DNA of 64,000 bases, taken from NCBI GenBank assembly GCA_965277445.1, contig CBDICY010000013.1, positions 1,922,001 through 1,986,000 of the forward strand. The letters are read 5' to 3'. Below, piece after piece: positions 10,201 through 19,360 of the stretch. Within the stretch, counting starts at the first letter, position 1, and each line of letters opens with the position of its first letter. The position numbers and the translations under genes are program-made. The notes beneath the pieces are model-generated. The model ran no database searches, was not told the DNA's origin, and saw nothing but the letters and a program-made list of their open reading frames with translations. This DNA is from JAFMDF01 sp965277445. GTDB taxonomy: Bacteria; Bacteroidota; Bacteroidia; Chitinophagales; Saprospiraceae.

Positions 10201-10602
10201 CTAATGGGTTTTAAAGATGGAAGAGGATTGGTCAGAGAAAATTATGAATATTATTATATCGCAGAAGATGCTAGTTGGAGAGATGGGTATTTTGAAAAAG
10301 CAGAGCGCTACCAACATGGTATCGCAGCGGTGAGAAAAGGTGGGAAATGGGGCATTATTAACCGGAATGGCTTGAATTTGATTTCCAATAAATATGACCA
10401 AATAACAACATTTGAATCGGGCTTTGCAAAAGTACAATTAAGTCAATTTGTAGGCTTGGCCAATTTAAAGGGCGAATTGATTATCCCTCCAGAATACGAA
10501 TATATTACCTATGCTGGCGATGGGTTGTTTAGGGTAGAAAATGGTGGACAAATTGGTTATTTGAGGAAGGACGGTACTTGGGTTTGGCGTTTGCAGGAGT
10601 AG
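7285..10602 (+). CDS. WG-repeat beta protein, secreted (about 23 repeats)
   Basis: The protein is built almost entirely from WG/KWG repeats (PF14903 type). About 23 copies follow the pattern KWGLxDxxGxxIxPxYD, for example QKWGLMDVNGALVISPKYEV near the N-terminus and KWGIINRNGLNLISNKYD near the end. Such repeats form extended beta structures of mostly unknown function; no enzymatic domain is visible. No ATG exists in frame before the first repeat. I place the start at GTG 7285, which gives MLPLFFFYFGATTFLLAQ as a signal-peptide-like segment; the frame is open back to 7057. The start is uncertain and an error or frameshift near the 5' end is possible. It would be exported to the periplasm or cell surface. 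Confidence 0.8.
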   Translation: MLPLFFFYFGATTFLLAQNYYPVKINQKWGLMDVNGALVISPKYEVIGTPQKFGYTLMQQDGKIGLLNKKGQLLLPAKYEEIKILDSNFIAVTFNQAQQILTANGTVILQGNTYKDFHVLNQTLLSFTENDLIGCVNTKGTMIVKPNYDGITLYKNQYLKIKKSKQYGLVDLNGQSILPVVADAFKLENELIFYLKGVLWGAITLTGQQLIPPNYSAYALINPSLIKLERFGENWLFNIQEQKIVSTKSARDFLPFSDKYVLTRLGDKFGLINYQAIEILANQYQEIQSFSTTAFRVRNGWKWGLVHKNGQQLLDYQYDFIAPIRNGKALVKKGAFFGLIDEHGQIIVPVEYTSITISGENIKAFKGEKWTLFYIDENGKIQKGENFKKHFKIKIQGNDANGALRQLNATDFGNSYLLDNFEWFFVGELGKWGLRRLADGVEVIPPTYDFIRIERDLGYTIVGLERQGQYRFDRTNYRFNYLYGIVNNEVGKLVTQLKLWDVRSDDFRNGSLVARVVFNNGRHGLMLKNGKFVKKDIGYIGEFKNGLAKISIGGKISAKIKAKDTSLGLLPDYLDGLLTGSDMTDITLHDQKVQEEAYLTCEGCEWGYIDLTAFTVIQPKYEIAHEFINDVCLVKTKGKWGMIDRFGAELFSPIYDAANFLEGTDNQIVKVSINSEKYGLMDTLGQLLVDLRYDELGVFQEERLAVRIGNNWGYVAKDGTAVIPPKFQKIAPFSEGLAAVRYQRKWVFIDPNGQIKLDDNFRAIGNFKQGKAWVKTDKGVGFIASDGSTKIPYDFHQAFDFKNGIARVVKDGKYGLIDEAGNYVLKPKFTDISAFDDTGLAIVRYGNRVTRYGVIDQSGNLITTQNFRKIYPFKEGRALVQHKEGYGFIDKNGILVITGNYSKAASFSEGRAMVQRDNRCGFIDLAGREIIPLTYSKCLDFEDGKAVVYEGLRKGGLIDLSGEEIIEPGIDRLMGFKDGRGLVRENYEYYYIAEDASWRDGYFEKAERYQHGIAAVRKGGKWGIINRNGLNLISNKYDQITTFESGFAKVQLSQFVGLANLKGELIIPPEYEYITYAGDGLFRVENGGQIGYLRKDGTWVWRLQE

Positions 10603-10657
10603 GCTATCCAAATACATAAATCCATCACGCTTAAAAATCGTGCCCTAGGTACGTAAG

Positions 10658-10930
10658 ATGGGTAGCAAAAAACATATGAAATTAAATCGGCAAAATACAA
10701 AAAAACGGAGACCCAATAATTTTTCGGAGGTAAGGAGAAATAAAGGGCATATCAATAATAGGCACAGAAAAATTTCTAAAAAGAAGCAAGAAAAAATTGG
10801 TAAAATCAGAAAACCAAGCAGAAGAAAACGGTATATAATAATCCATACAAACCAGCGACCAAAAAATAGTAAAAAGATTAAAATTGCGCTGGCTATTTTA
10901 TTAGCGATTTTAGTCTTATTATTGGGGTGA
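10658..10930 (+). CDS. Small very basic protein with C-terminal membrane anchor
   Basis: A 90-residue unrecognised protein. The first 70 residues are extremely rich in Lys and Arg (for example NRHRKISKKKQEKIGKIRK), and the last 18 (IALAILLAILVLLLG) form one hydrophobic helix, so it looks tail-anchored with its charged part in the cytoplasm, possibly near nucleic acid or anionic lipid. ATG codons at 10658 and 10676 are both usable. The open frame and the sharply bipartite composition favour a real gene, but AT-rich sequence could mimic the Lys content. Confidence 0.5.
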   Translation: MGSKKHMKLNRQNTKKRRPNNFSEVRRNKGHINNRHRKISKKKQEKIGKIRKPSRRKRYIIIHTNQRPKNSKKIKIALAILLAILVLLLG

Positions 10931-10947
10931 TAAAATAGTAATAGAGC

Positions 10948-11001
10948 TGTGAGGATAGGAAATGCGTCTCATCAACTCATAACCTTATTCCCTCATAAAC
11001 C
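10948..11001. repeat. GATGAG-family repeat, copy 2 (partial)
   Basis: TCTCATCAACTCATAAC followed by TTATTCCCTCATAAAC resembles the right arm of the elements at 6145-6244 and 56989-57078. The left arm is short (TGAGGATAGGAAATG). It sits directly in front of the oxidoreductase gene. Confidence 0.5.
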
Positions 11002-11010
11002 TACTTAAAC

Positions 11011-12003
11011 ATGACCAAAAAAATAAATTGGGGTATTCTCGGAGCAGGAAAAATAGCGGGCAAATTTGCCACAGATTTAACTACTTTACCAGCAGCAAAT
11101 CTGTATGGAGTGGCGTCCAGAAGATTGGAGAAAGCACAGGATTTTGCAGATAAATTTCATTTTGAAAAAGCTTTTGGTACTTACGAAGACATGTTAGCCG
11201 ATCCAGAATTAGATGCAGTTTATGTAGCTACGCCACATGTTTTTCATTGCCAACATACCTTATTATGTTTAGCGCATAAAAAAGCGGTGATTTGTGAAAA
11301 ACCATTTGCCATCAATACCAGAGAAGTCCAACAAATGATTGCCAAGGCAAAGGAGACCAATACTTTTTTGATGGATGCCTTGTGGACTTTATGTTTACCA
11401 CATATTTTAAAAACGAAGGAAATTGTAGAAAGTGGACAGTTGGGTAAACTATTCTCCGTAAAAGCAGATTTTGGTTTTACAGCGGACTTTAATCCGAATA
11501 GTCGATTGTTTGATCGAGATTTGGGCGGAGGATCTTTATTGGATATTGGCATTTATCCAGCCTTGTTGGCTTTATTTTTATTAGGGAAACCGAACAAGGT
11601 TACCGCAGCAGCCTTAATGGGACAAACAAAAATTGATGAAGAATGTGCGGTGTTTTTAGCATATGAAAATGGACAAACTGCTAATCTACATTCCACTTTG
11701 TTAGCAAGAACACCGATAGAAGCTTATATCTATTGTGAAAAAGGATACATTCATATTCCATCTCGGTTTCACGAACCAGTAGATAAAATAACTATTCTTA
11801 CTTATGAGGGTTTAGAAGAAACGATTATTCCTTTTGATTACCAAGTTTTAGGCTATCAATATGAAGCGGCAGAAATGATGCGTTGTCTGCAAGAAGGAAA
11901 ATTAGAAAGCGATTTGATACCGCATCAGTTTAGTATAGATTTGATGGAGTTACTGGATGAGATTCGCCAACAAATTGGGTTGATTTATCCTCGGCATGAT
12001 TGA
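11011..12003 (+). CDS. Gfo/Idh/MocA family NAD(P)-dependent oxidoreductase
   Basis: 330 residues. The N-terminal Rossmann fold starts WGILGAGKIAGKFA (dinucleotide-binding GxGxxA near residues 9-16), and the family's catalytic EKP occurs in VICEKPFAIN near residue 94. The C-terminal half is the usual alpha/beta substrate domain, with LGGGSLLDIGIYP matching the subgroup of dimeric dihydrodiol dehydrogenases and related sugar oxidoreductases. These enzymes oxidise or reduce sugars, cyclitols or diols in the cytoplasm; the exact substrate cannot be told from sequence. The length is complete. It is a single gene, closed on its 3' side by two different inverted repeats before tatC. Confidence 0.88.
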   Translation: MTKKINWGILGAGKIAGKFATDLTTLPAANLYGVASRRLEKAQDFADKFHFEKAFGTYEDMLADPELDAVYVATPHVFHCQHTLLCLAHKKAVICEKPFAINTREVQQMIAKAKETNTFLMDALWTLCLPHILKTKEIVESGQLGKLFSVKADFGFTADFNPNSRLFDRDLGGGSLLDIGIYPALLALFLLGKPNKVTAAALMGQTKIDEECAVFLAYENGQTANLHSTLLARTPIEAYIYCEKGYIHIPSRFHEPVDKITILTYEGLEETIIPFDYQVLGYQYEAAEMMRCLQEGKLESDLIPHQFSIDLMELLDEIRQQIGLIYPRHD

Positions 12004-12019
12004 TTTGCTAATTCGAACT

Positions 12020-12102
12020 GGATGGTTGACTTTCCCTCAACCTAAAATATTCGTGTTCAAAAAGATAACAGGATGACTGAAAGTCAACCACCCAATAAAA
12101 TG
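12020..12102. repeat. GTTGACT inverted repeat family, copy 1
   Basis: GGATGGTTGACTTTCCCTC on the left is mirrored by GGATGACTGAAAGTCAACCA on the right. The right arm and its tail CCCAATAAAATG match the element at 41496-41526 almost base for base, so this is a dispersed family and not a chance hairpin. Confidence 0.7.
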
Positions 12103-12121
12103 CAAGGTGAATTTGATTTAC

Positions 12122-12165
12122 TAAACCAACCTGCACACAGTCTGGCGGGTTTAGCACATCACTAC
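12122..12165. terminator. Hairpin at convergent junction, GCGGGTTTrGCA family copy 1
   Basis: TAAACCAACCTGC pairs imperfectly with GGCGGGTTTAG. The sequence GGCGGGTTTAGCACATCA closely resembles GGCGGGTTTGGCATATCA at 19328-19345, which also lies between two convergent genes. It probably acts as a bidirectional terminator for the oxidoreductase and tatC. Confidence 0.55.
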
Positions 12166-12169
12166 AAAT

Positions 12170-13000
12170 TTATTTAGCACTTGCCATAGCTTCTTCTTTA
12201 GCCTCCCGCTTCTCCACTCGTCCTACTACTCGAATACTAATTTCATATAAAATATAAAGTGGAATGGCAATTAAAAACTGCGTAACCACATCTGGTGGCG
12301 TAATAATAGCGGCAAAAACAAGAAAGACGACAAAAGCGTGTTTTCGATAAGTACGCATAAACGCCTGATCAATTAAGCCGATGCGTTTTAGAAAAATGGC
12401 GACAATGGGTAATTCAAAAATCATTCCTGTCGGCAAAGTAAACATCGTCATATAATTGACAAAAGAATCTAAGGTCGGCGCACTTACGGCACCAACATCA
12501 TACCCTGCTAAAAACGAAATGGCAAAAGGAGAAATAATAAAATAACCAAAGCAAACCCCCAATGCAAAAAGTGAAGAACAAACAACCACAATCCCTCTAG
12601 CTGCTTTTCGCTCATTATCATAGAGTCCAGGTTTAATAAATCGCCAGATTTCCCATAAAATGAAAGGAAAGGCAAAAATAATCCCTAAAATAATAGAGAC
12701 TTTTAAACTAACAATAAATTGCTCTCCCAATACCCGAGTCTCTAATTGGAATTCTGGTGGTGCAAAATTTAGCCATCTATATAAGGGGAAATCAGGTTCT
12801 TTTGGTGCTAAAATAATATTTTTAAAAACCCATTTATCAAAGGTGAAAACACCAATCGCAATGATGACAATAGAACTAATGGCACGAATCAAATGCCAGC
12901 GTAACTCTTCCAAATGGTCAATAAAGCTCATTTCTGCTTCTGCTTGCCCAATTTGAGGCGTTTGATCCATTTTATCTACATCTATCTGATCTAAAGGCAT
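12170..13000 (-). CDS. tatC: Sec-independent protein translocase TatC
   Basis: 276 residues. TatC is the integral-membrane receptor of the twin-arginine pathway and binds signal peptides together with TatA/TatB-type partners. The N-terminal FIDHLEELRWHLIRA motif, the first-loop to TM2 motif FPFILWEIWRFIKPGLY, and six transmembrane segments are all present. An N-terminal extension of about 24 residues and a charged C-terminal tail (KREAKEEAMASAK) extend the core. No tatA is nearby. A candidate -7 element faces it at 13167-13174, giving a leader of about 160 bases. Confidence 0.95.
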   Translation of the reverse strand: MPLDQIDVDKMDQTPQIGQAEAEMSFIDHLEELRWHLIRAISSIVIIAIGVFTFDKWVFKNIILAPKEPDFPLYRWLNFAPPEFQLETRVLGEQFIVSLKVSIILGIIFAFPFILWEIWRFIKPGLYDNERKAARGIVVVCSSLFALGVCFGYFIISPFAISFLAGYDVGAVSAPTLDSFVNYMTMFTLPTGMIFELPIVAIFLKRIGLIDQAFMRTYRKHAFVVFLVFAAIITPPDVVTQFLIAIPLYILYEISIRVVGRVEKREAKEEAMASAK

Positions 13001-13391
13001 AAAAATTATTAATCTAAAATTATTAGAATGAATCTTTGTTGGGTTGAAGGCTCAGTATATCTAGTTCACAGTTACTATAACTATAGTAAAGTTACAACAA
13101 AGACTTTTAGGAAAAGGCATTTAAATGCCGGATAGTATTTATCTGGTGCATTTTCCCTTTCAGCTACAAAAGTAAAAATTAATTCTTCATAAAAAAGTTT
13201 AAATGGTATCCTTTCCTTAACTATTTGACGAGCGATGGAATTGGACGCACAAACAGGTCGTCTTTCGGGTTCAATATTAATTCTTTTTGTATTTTTACCA
13301 TCTGTGTTAGGAAACCAAGTTATGGGTAAACGGTTAACTAACCCAATACTTTTATAGCTCTTTTAAATTTACTCTTTTGATAAATAATGTA
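13001..13391. other. Divergent intergenic region tatC / beta-barrel receptor
   Basis: 390 bases between two divergent genes. It holds a leftward TACTTTTG (-7 type) at 13167-13174 for tatC and the palindrome GGCATTTAAATGCC near 13115-13130. A 40-codon open frame beginning near 13236 is not convincing. I see no other gene. Confidence 0.5.
13167..13174 (-). promoter_or_regulatory. Candidate tatC promoter -7 element
   Basis: The minus strand reads TACTTTTG, matching the Bacteroidota TAnnTTTG -7 consensus. No clear TTG is seen at the -33 distance. Confidence 0.4.
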
Positions 13392-15920
13392 ATGCTCAAA
13401 ATAATAGGTTCTTTTCTGATTCATTGCCTACTTATATTATTTATCCCGATAGTAGGATTTTCTCAAAATTATACGATTAAGGGTAGAATTCTAGATCAAA
13501 ATAGTGGCGAAATCATTGAATATGCCAGTATTACGATGCATCGTTTGCCTGATTCTGTTATGGTGACAGGTGTGGTTTCAGATGCAACGGGGCAATTTGA
13601 GCTAAAAAACAACGCTACAACTACTACTTATTTAAGTGCCCAGTTTTTGGGCTATGAAGCCTACACTTCACCCATTCTAACAACGGGAAAAAATATTGAC
13701 TTAGGGGATATTTCGTTAAGTGTCAATGGTGCGGTACTCTCCGAAGTGGAAGTAACGGGTAAAGCGATTATCTCTGCTCATAAATTAGACAAACAAGTCT
13801 ATGATGCAGGGCAATTTCAAAATGCAAAAGGTGGGACAGCAACGGATGTATTGAGCAATTTACCTGCCGTTAGTATTAATTCCTTTGGAGAAATTGCGGT
13901 AAGAGGTGCTACAGGTTTTATGGTGATGATTAATGGAAAACCTGTACAAAGTGATCCTGCGGTAATCTTAAATCAGTTAGCTGCCAATACCATTGAAGAT
14001 ATAGCGATTATTACTGCGCCAAGTGCCAAATACGACCCTGATGGCAATGCTGGGATTATCAATATTATTACCAAACAAAATTTTTCGGATGGTACCTATT
14101 TTTCGGCGAATATAATGGCAGGTTTACCCAGCATAGAGGATTACGATAATAAAAGAAATACGCCTCGATACGGAGCAGATATTCAATTGAATTTTAAAAA
14201 AGGGAAGTGGGATATTTCTAGTGCTTTAGATTATAGACGATATGATAAGTCGGGTAGGAGAGAAGGGTATGTTAATACGTTTATTGATAATGTATTGACC
14301 GAATTTCCATCTGATGGGGAACGCAGTTTTGACGAAGAAAACTATTCTGCTCGTTTTTCTACTACTTACACACCTAACAAAAAACAGGCAATTACAGCGG
14401 GATTTTATGTTGGAAAAAGAACGAAAGAGCGAACTGCCGATATTTTATATAAAAACCAGCAAAGAACGACTATTGAGACGAATGAGTTTTTAGGAACGGA
14501 AGCATATTATGACAATTTTCTGACCATAGGTAATGTCTTTACTGGTGGCACGCCGATTAATAAAATAAGTTTTTTTAATGAAAATCTAAGAGTAAGAAGA
14601 GGTGATTTTTTTATTGGCTCTTTAGATTATTTATTCAAATTTGAAAAAGAAGCCACCTTGAAAATTTCAGGCCTATACGAAAAAACCATACTAGGTGGGC
14701 CGACTGATAATGTCAGTTTAGGCTACCCTAATACAAGTGAAATCTTACAATTGCAGTTAAATGATAACGATAATCCTTTGGATGGCATTCGTTTTCAATT
14801 GGATTATAGCAAAAAGATAAACGATTTAACTTGGGAAAGTGGGTATCAATATCGCTATCTGAAACATCCTGGTGATTTTGATTATTTTGATAGAGATTTG
14901 GTGAACAATGTCTGGATAGAAAACCCATTATTTACCAACAGTATTGAATTGACCAGAAAGATTCATGCTGGATACAGTCAATTTTCTGGTAAAAGTGGCG
15001 CTTGGCAATATAGCGGTGGTTTAAGACTAGAATATTTTGATAGAAAAGTAACGATTGAACGACCTGATGCAACCTATTTATTAGACAAACTCAATTTATT
15101 TCCTTCCTTAAATATTAGTTATGATTTTGGTAATAACCTCTTGGCAAAAGGTGGCTATAGTCGCCGAATTCAAAGGACAACGACTTTTAAAATGACCCCT
15201 TTCCCAGAGAGAGAACATTCGGAAACTCTAGAACAAGGAGATGCCGAATTATTACCCGAATACATTGATGTAGTGGAAGTAGGCTTGGTGAAAAACTGGG
15301 GAGATCATTCTGTATTTGGGAATGTGTATTATCGAAAAATTGAGAATGTCATCAATAGAGTAAACACCGTTTTCAATGATACTATCCTCAATAGAATTTA
15401 TACCAATGTAGGGCAAGCGAATGTTTTGGGACTTGAATTAGGAACGACGGTTTATCCAACCGATGTTTGGCGTATTTATGTTGGTGGAAATATCTACAGC
15501 TACGGAATTGAAGGTAGTTTATTTGGTGACGGCATTAATACTTCCAATACTGTTTATTCTATTAATGCCAATTCAACGGTGAATGTTAGTCCAACTTTTA
15601 GTCTCCAATTTGCCCTTAATTACCTTTCGGAAAGAATCACGGCACAGGGACAAGATTCTCGATTTTACAACCCTTCCTTAAGTTTGAAAAAATCCTTTTT
15701 GGATAAACGCTTGACGGTTGGCTTGCTTTGGCGCAATATAGATTTGGGGCTATTAAATGCCAATGAACAACGCATTACTACCGTCAGAGATAATTTTTAT
15801 ACGACGACAAATTATGTTTATGAAGTGGATATTTTACAATTGACCCTTAGTTATCAATTGAATCATATCAAGAAAAAACTGAAATTAACGGAGAGTGAAT
15901 TTGGGAAGGGGGAGTTTTAG
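13392..15920 (+). CDS. Outer-membrane beta-barrel receptor (CarboxypepD-reg / TonB-receptor-like)
   Basis: 842 residues from ATG at 13392; the frame is open to a TTG 15 bases upstream, but the ATG gives the better signal peptide (MLKIIGSFLIHCLLILFIP, cut near GFSQ). Residues 22-105 are a carboxypeptidase-regulatory-like fold (YTIKGRILDQNSGEIIEYAS). Next comes a plug domain (TDVLSNLPAVSINSFGEIAVRG and INGKPV near residues 150-190), then an outer-membrane beta-barrel of the PF14905 type ending in Phe. The family imports or senses a ligand at the outer membrane; no SusD partner is next to it, so the substrate is unknown. The neighbouring convergent gene is an ECF sigma factor of a type not normally paired with receptors. 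Confidence 0.88.
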   Translation: MLKIIGSFLIHCLLILFIPIVGFSQNYTIKGRILDQNSGEIIEYASITMHRLPDSVMVTGVVSDATGQFELKNNATTTTYLSAQFLGYEAYTSPILTTGKNIDLGDISLSVNGAVLSEVEVTGKAIISAHKLDKQVYDAGQFQNAKGGTATDVLSNLPAVSINSFGEIAVRGATGFMVMINGKPVQSDPAVILNQLAANTIEDIAIITAPSAKYDPDGNAGIINIITKQNFSDGTYFSANIMAGLPSIEDYDNKRNTPRYGADIQLNFKKGKWDISSALDYRRYDKSGRREGYVNTFIDNVLTEFPSDGERSFDEENYSARFSTTYTPNKKQAITAGFYVGKRTKERTADILYKNQQRTTIETNEFLGTEAYYDNFLTIGNVFTGGTPINKISFFNENLRVRRGDFFIGSLDYLFKFEKEATLKISGLYEKTILGGPTDNVSLGYPNTSEILQLQLNDNDNPLDGIRFQLDYSKKINDLTWESGYQYRYLKHPGDFDYFDRDLVNNVWIENPLFTNSIELTRKIHAGYSQFSGKSGAWQYSGGLRLEYFDRKVTIERPDATYLLDKLNLFPSLNISYDFGNNLLAKGGYSRRIQRTTTFKMTPFPEREHSETLEQGDAELLPEYIDVVEVGLVKNWGDHSVFGNVYYRKIENVINRVNTVFNDTILNRIYTNVGQANVLGLELGTTVYPTDVWRIYVGGNIYSYGIEGSLFGDGINTSNTVYSINANSTVNVSPTFSLQFALNYLSERITAQGQDSRFYNPSLSLKKSFLDKRLTVGLLWRNIDLGLLNANEQRITTVRDNFYTTTNYVYEVDILQLTLSYQLNHIKKKLKLTESEFGKGEF

Positions 15921-16026
15921 AGTATGTTTAAAATCTTATGTCACTTATTGGAAAAATTGGAAGATATGCTTGTTTTTCCTGAAAATTGTTGTGATTGTTA
16001 AATTGTCTGATTGTTATTCCCCCAGC

Positions 16027-16952
<926 letters not shown>

Positions 16953-17025
16953 ATAATATAAATTAACGTTTTATGAAGTTGAATTTCTAGGTTTTTTCAA
17001 CCATTCTTTTATTTTTACAGCTACT

Positions 17026-19290
17026 ATGAAGCAATTTTTACTTTTTTTTTCTGTGTTTTTCTTTTTTGGTCTATCGCTCCAAGCACAAGATGGTGCAAAG
17101 ATAGGACAAACTATTTATCCAGACATTCATTTAAAAAAGACGACGGAGAAAATTGTATTGGATGGGCAATTAAATGAAGCTGCATGGTTTGTGGGTGCTA
17201 GTGCTAGTGATTTTTGGCAATTTTTTCCTACAGATAGTGCCAAGGCTGGTGGGGAAACAGAAATTTACATGACTTACGATGAAGAGTATCTTTATATTGC
17301 TGCTAAATGTTATAGCTCTTCTAACCAATTTTTGACGCCATCGCTAAAAAGAGATTATGGTTTTAGAAATAGTGATAATATTAGTATTTTATTTGATACT
17401 TATAATGACCAAACCAATGCTTTTCTATTTGGGATGAACCCAGAAGGAGTTCGTAGAGAAGCATTGATTTCTAGTGGTGGTAGAGATAGAAGTGCTTTTG
17501 ATGGATCATGGGACAATAAATGGGATGGAGAGGCTAAAATATATGAGAACTATTGGATCGCAGAGTTTGCGATTCCATTTAAGACCATCCGTTTTACGGA
17601 AGGTAGCACTCGCTGGCGATTTAATTCTTACCGAAATGATACCCAAATCAATGAAATTACGAGTTGGGTCAATATTCCTAGAAATAATATTTTGATGGAT
17701 TTGACCTATATGGGAAATATGATTTGGGAAGAGCCTTTGAAGAAACCGAAGACGAATATTTCCGTTATTCCTTATACCGCTGGTTCTGTTATTCGGGACT
17801 TTGAAAATGCAGATCAAACCAAAGCTGCTACAGATTTTAGTTTTGGTGGAGATGCTAAGATTGCGGTCACTTCGGGCTTAAACTTAGATTTAACAGTAAA
17901 CCCTGATTTTTCACAGGTAGAAGTAGACCAACAGGTGACTAATTTGGATAGATTTGAAATCTTCTTTCCAGAGCGCCGACAATTTTTTCTAGAGAATGCC
18001 GATTTATTTGGCAGTTTCGGCCCAAGCCGAGTCAATCCTTTTTTCTCGCGTAGAATTGGGGTAGCGATAGACACCGCAACGGGCCAAAATGTACAAAACA
18101 AGATTTTATATGGGGCGAGATTGAGTGGGAAATTGAATGATAAACTAAGGGTTGGATTATTAAATATGCAAACCGCTAAACAATTAGAGAACGATTTACC
18201 AAGTTTCAATTACACGGTAGCTGCGGTTGAGCAAAGAGTCTTTAAACGTTCCAATATCGCCTTTATGGGCGTTAATAAACAGGCAATTAACGCAGACGAA
18301 TTTAGTAGTAGTTTTAATAAATACAATCGAGTAGCGGGACTAGAATATCGGTTAGCCTCCAGCGATAATCGGTGGATTGGAAAGAGTAATTATTTTCGTG
18401 CTTTCACGCCTTCTGATAAAGCAGATAAATTCACCCATTTTACTCAATTAGTTTATAACCGACGGAAATACCGAGCAGAATGGGCACATTTATACGTTGG
18501 AGATGGCTATGATGCGGAAGTGGGGTTTGTTCCAAGGAAAGACATTTTGCTACTCAGCCCAGAATTTGCTTTAAATTTTTATCCCAAAACAGGCGCCATT
18601 TCAGAACATAATGTAGGGGTTGATGTGCGTTGGATTTACAAAATTGGAAAAGATGATAATCTAATACAACCAGATTTTGGGTTAGCGGATATGGGGGTGG
18701 AATTTTTTTGGCGATTTCAGTTTAAAAGTACGGCTAATTTAACCGCAAACATAGATTATAATAGGGTATTATTATTAAGTGATTTTGACCCTACTCGAAT
18801 ACAGTCGGATGATATTTTTCTATCCGCAGGCAGTATTCATAAATTTACCACTTTTGGCCTACGCTACAGTTCTAGTCAGTTTAATCTTTTTGAATGGGAG
18901 CTTCGACCAACGGTTGGACAATTTTATAATGGTTTTCGAGCGGGTCTACGAGGTAGTTTTACTTATAAATACCCACCATTTGGGTTTGTTTCTTTAGATT
19001 ATAGTTATAATCACATCAAGCTAGATGAACCATTTGAAACAGCCGATTTATGGCTGGTAGGACCGAGAATTGATTTAACCTTTTCCAAGAAAGTATTCTT
19101 GACTACGTTTATTCAATATAATAATCAGTTTGACAACCTAAACATCAATGCTCGTTTTCAATGGCGATTTAAGCCTGTTTCTGACTTCTTTTTGGTGTAT
19201 ACAGATAATTACATTACCAATCCTTTTGACCAATTTGGTGTGCGGAATCGAGCCATCGTAGCGAAGTTAACGTATTGGTTGAATTTGTAG
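17026..19290 (+). CDS. DUF5916 protein with N-terminal CBM9-like domain
   Basis: 754 residues with a signal peptide (MKQFLLFFSVFFFFGLSLQA). Residues about 35-240 are a CBM9/DOMON-like beta-sandwich that begins KIVLDGQLNEAAW, with FNSYRNDTQINEITSW near its end. The remainder, from about residue 250, is the DUF5916 beta-strand-rich part predicted to form an outer-membrane barrel, containing the conserved NPDFSQVEVD and FFPERRQFFLENAD. The product is likely an outer-membrane protein with a periplasmic carbohydrate-binding-like domain; its function is not established. It diverges from the ECF41 sigma factor and may be one of its targets, which is inference from position only. Confidence 0.88.
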   Translation: MKQFLLFFSVFFFFGLSLQAQDGAKIGQTIYPDIHLKKTTEKIVLDGQLNEAAWFVGASASDFWQFFPTDSAKAGGETEIYMTYDEEYLYIAAKCYSSSNQFLTPSLKRDYGFRNSDNISILFDTYNDQTNAFLFGMNPEGVRREALISSGGRDRSAFDGSWDNKWDGEAKIYENYWIAEFAIPFKTIRFTEGSTRWRFNSYRNDTQINEITSWVNIPRNNILMDLTYMGNMIWEEPLKKPKTNISVIPYTAGSVIRDFENADQTKAATDFSFGGDAKIAVTSGLNLDLTVNPDFSQVEVDQQVTNLDRFEIFFPERRQFFLENADLFGSFGPSRVNPFFSRRIGVAIDTATGQNVQNKILYGARLSGKLNDKLRVGLLNMQTAKQLENDLPSFNYTVAAVEQRVFKRSNIAFMGVNKQAINADEFSSSFNKYNRVAGLEYRLASSDNRWIGKSNYFRAFTPSDKADKFTHFTQLVYNRRKYRAEWAHLYVGDGYDAEVGFVPRKDILLLSPEFALNFYPKTGAISEHNVGVDVRWIYKIGKDDNLIQPDFGLADMGVEFFWRFQFKSTANLTANIDYNRVLLLSDFDPTRIQSDDIFLSAGSIHKFTTFGLRYSSSQFNLFEWELRPTVGQFYNGFRAGLRGSFTYKYPPFGFVSLDYSYNHIKLDEPFETADLWLVGPRIDLTFSKKVFLTTFIQYNNQFDNLNINARFQWRFKPVSDFFLVYTDNYITNPFDQFGVRNRAIVAKLTYWLNL

Positions 19291-19297
19291 AATCATA

Positions 19298-19347
19298 GAT
19301 ATACCAAACCTGTCCGCTAGCATTCAGGCGGGTTTGGCATATCATCT
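19298..19347. terminator. Bidirectional hairpin at convergent junction, GCGGGTTTrGCA family copy 2
   Basis: GATATACCAAACCTG pairs with CAGGCGGGTTTGGCATATC around a short loop. It lies between the 3' ends of the DUF5916 gene and the CotH-like gene and shares its right arm with the hairpin at 12122-12165. Confidence 0.7.
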
Positions 19348-19360
19348 ATACCTCCTTCTT

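Noticed and set aside
13236..13358. 40-codon frame upstream of the beta-barrel receptor
   Set aside because: It lacks a terminator or promoter of its own and has no recognisable features; kept only as a note.
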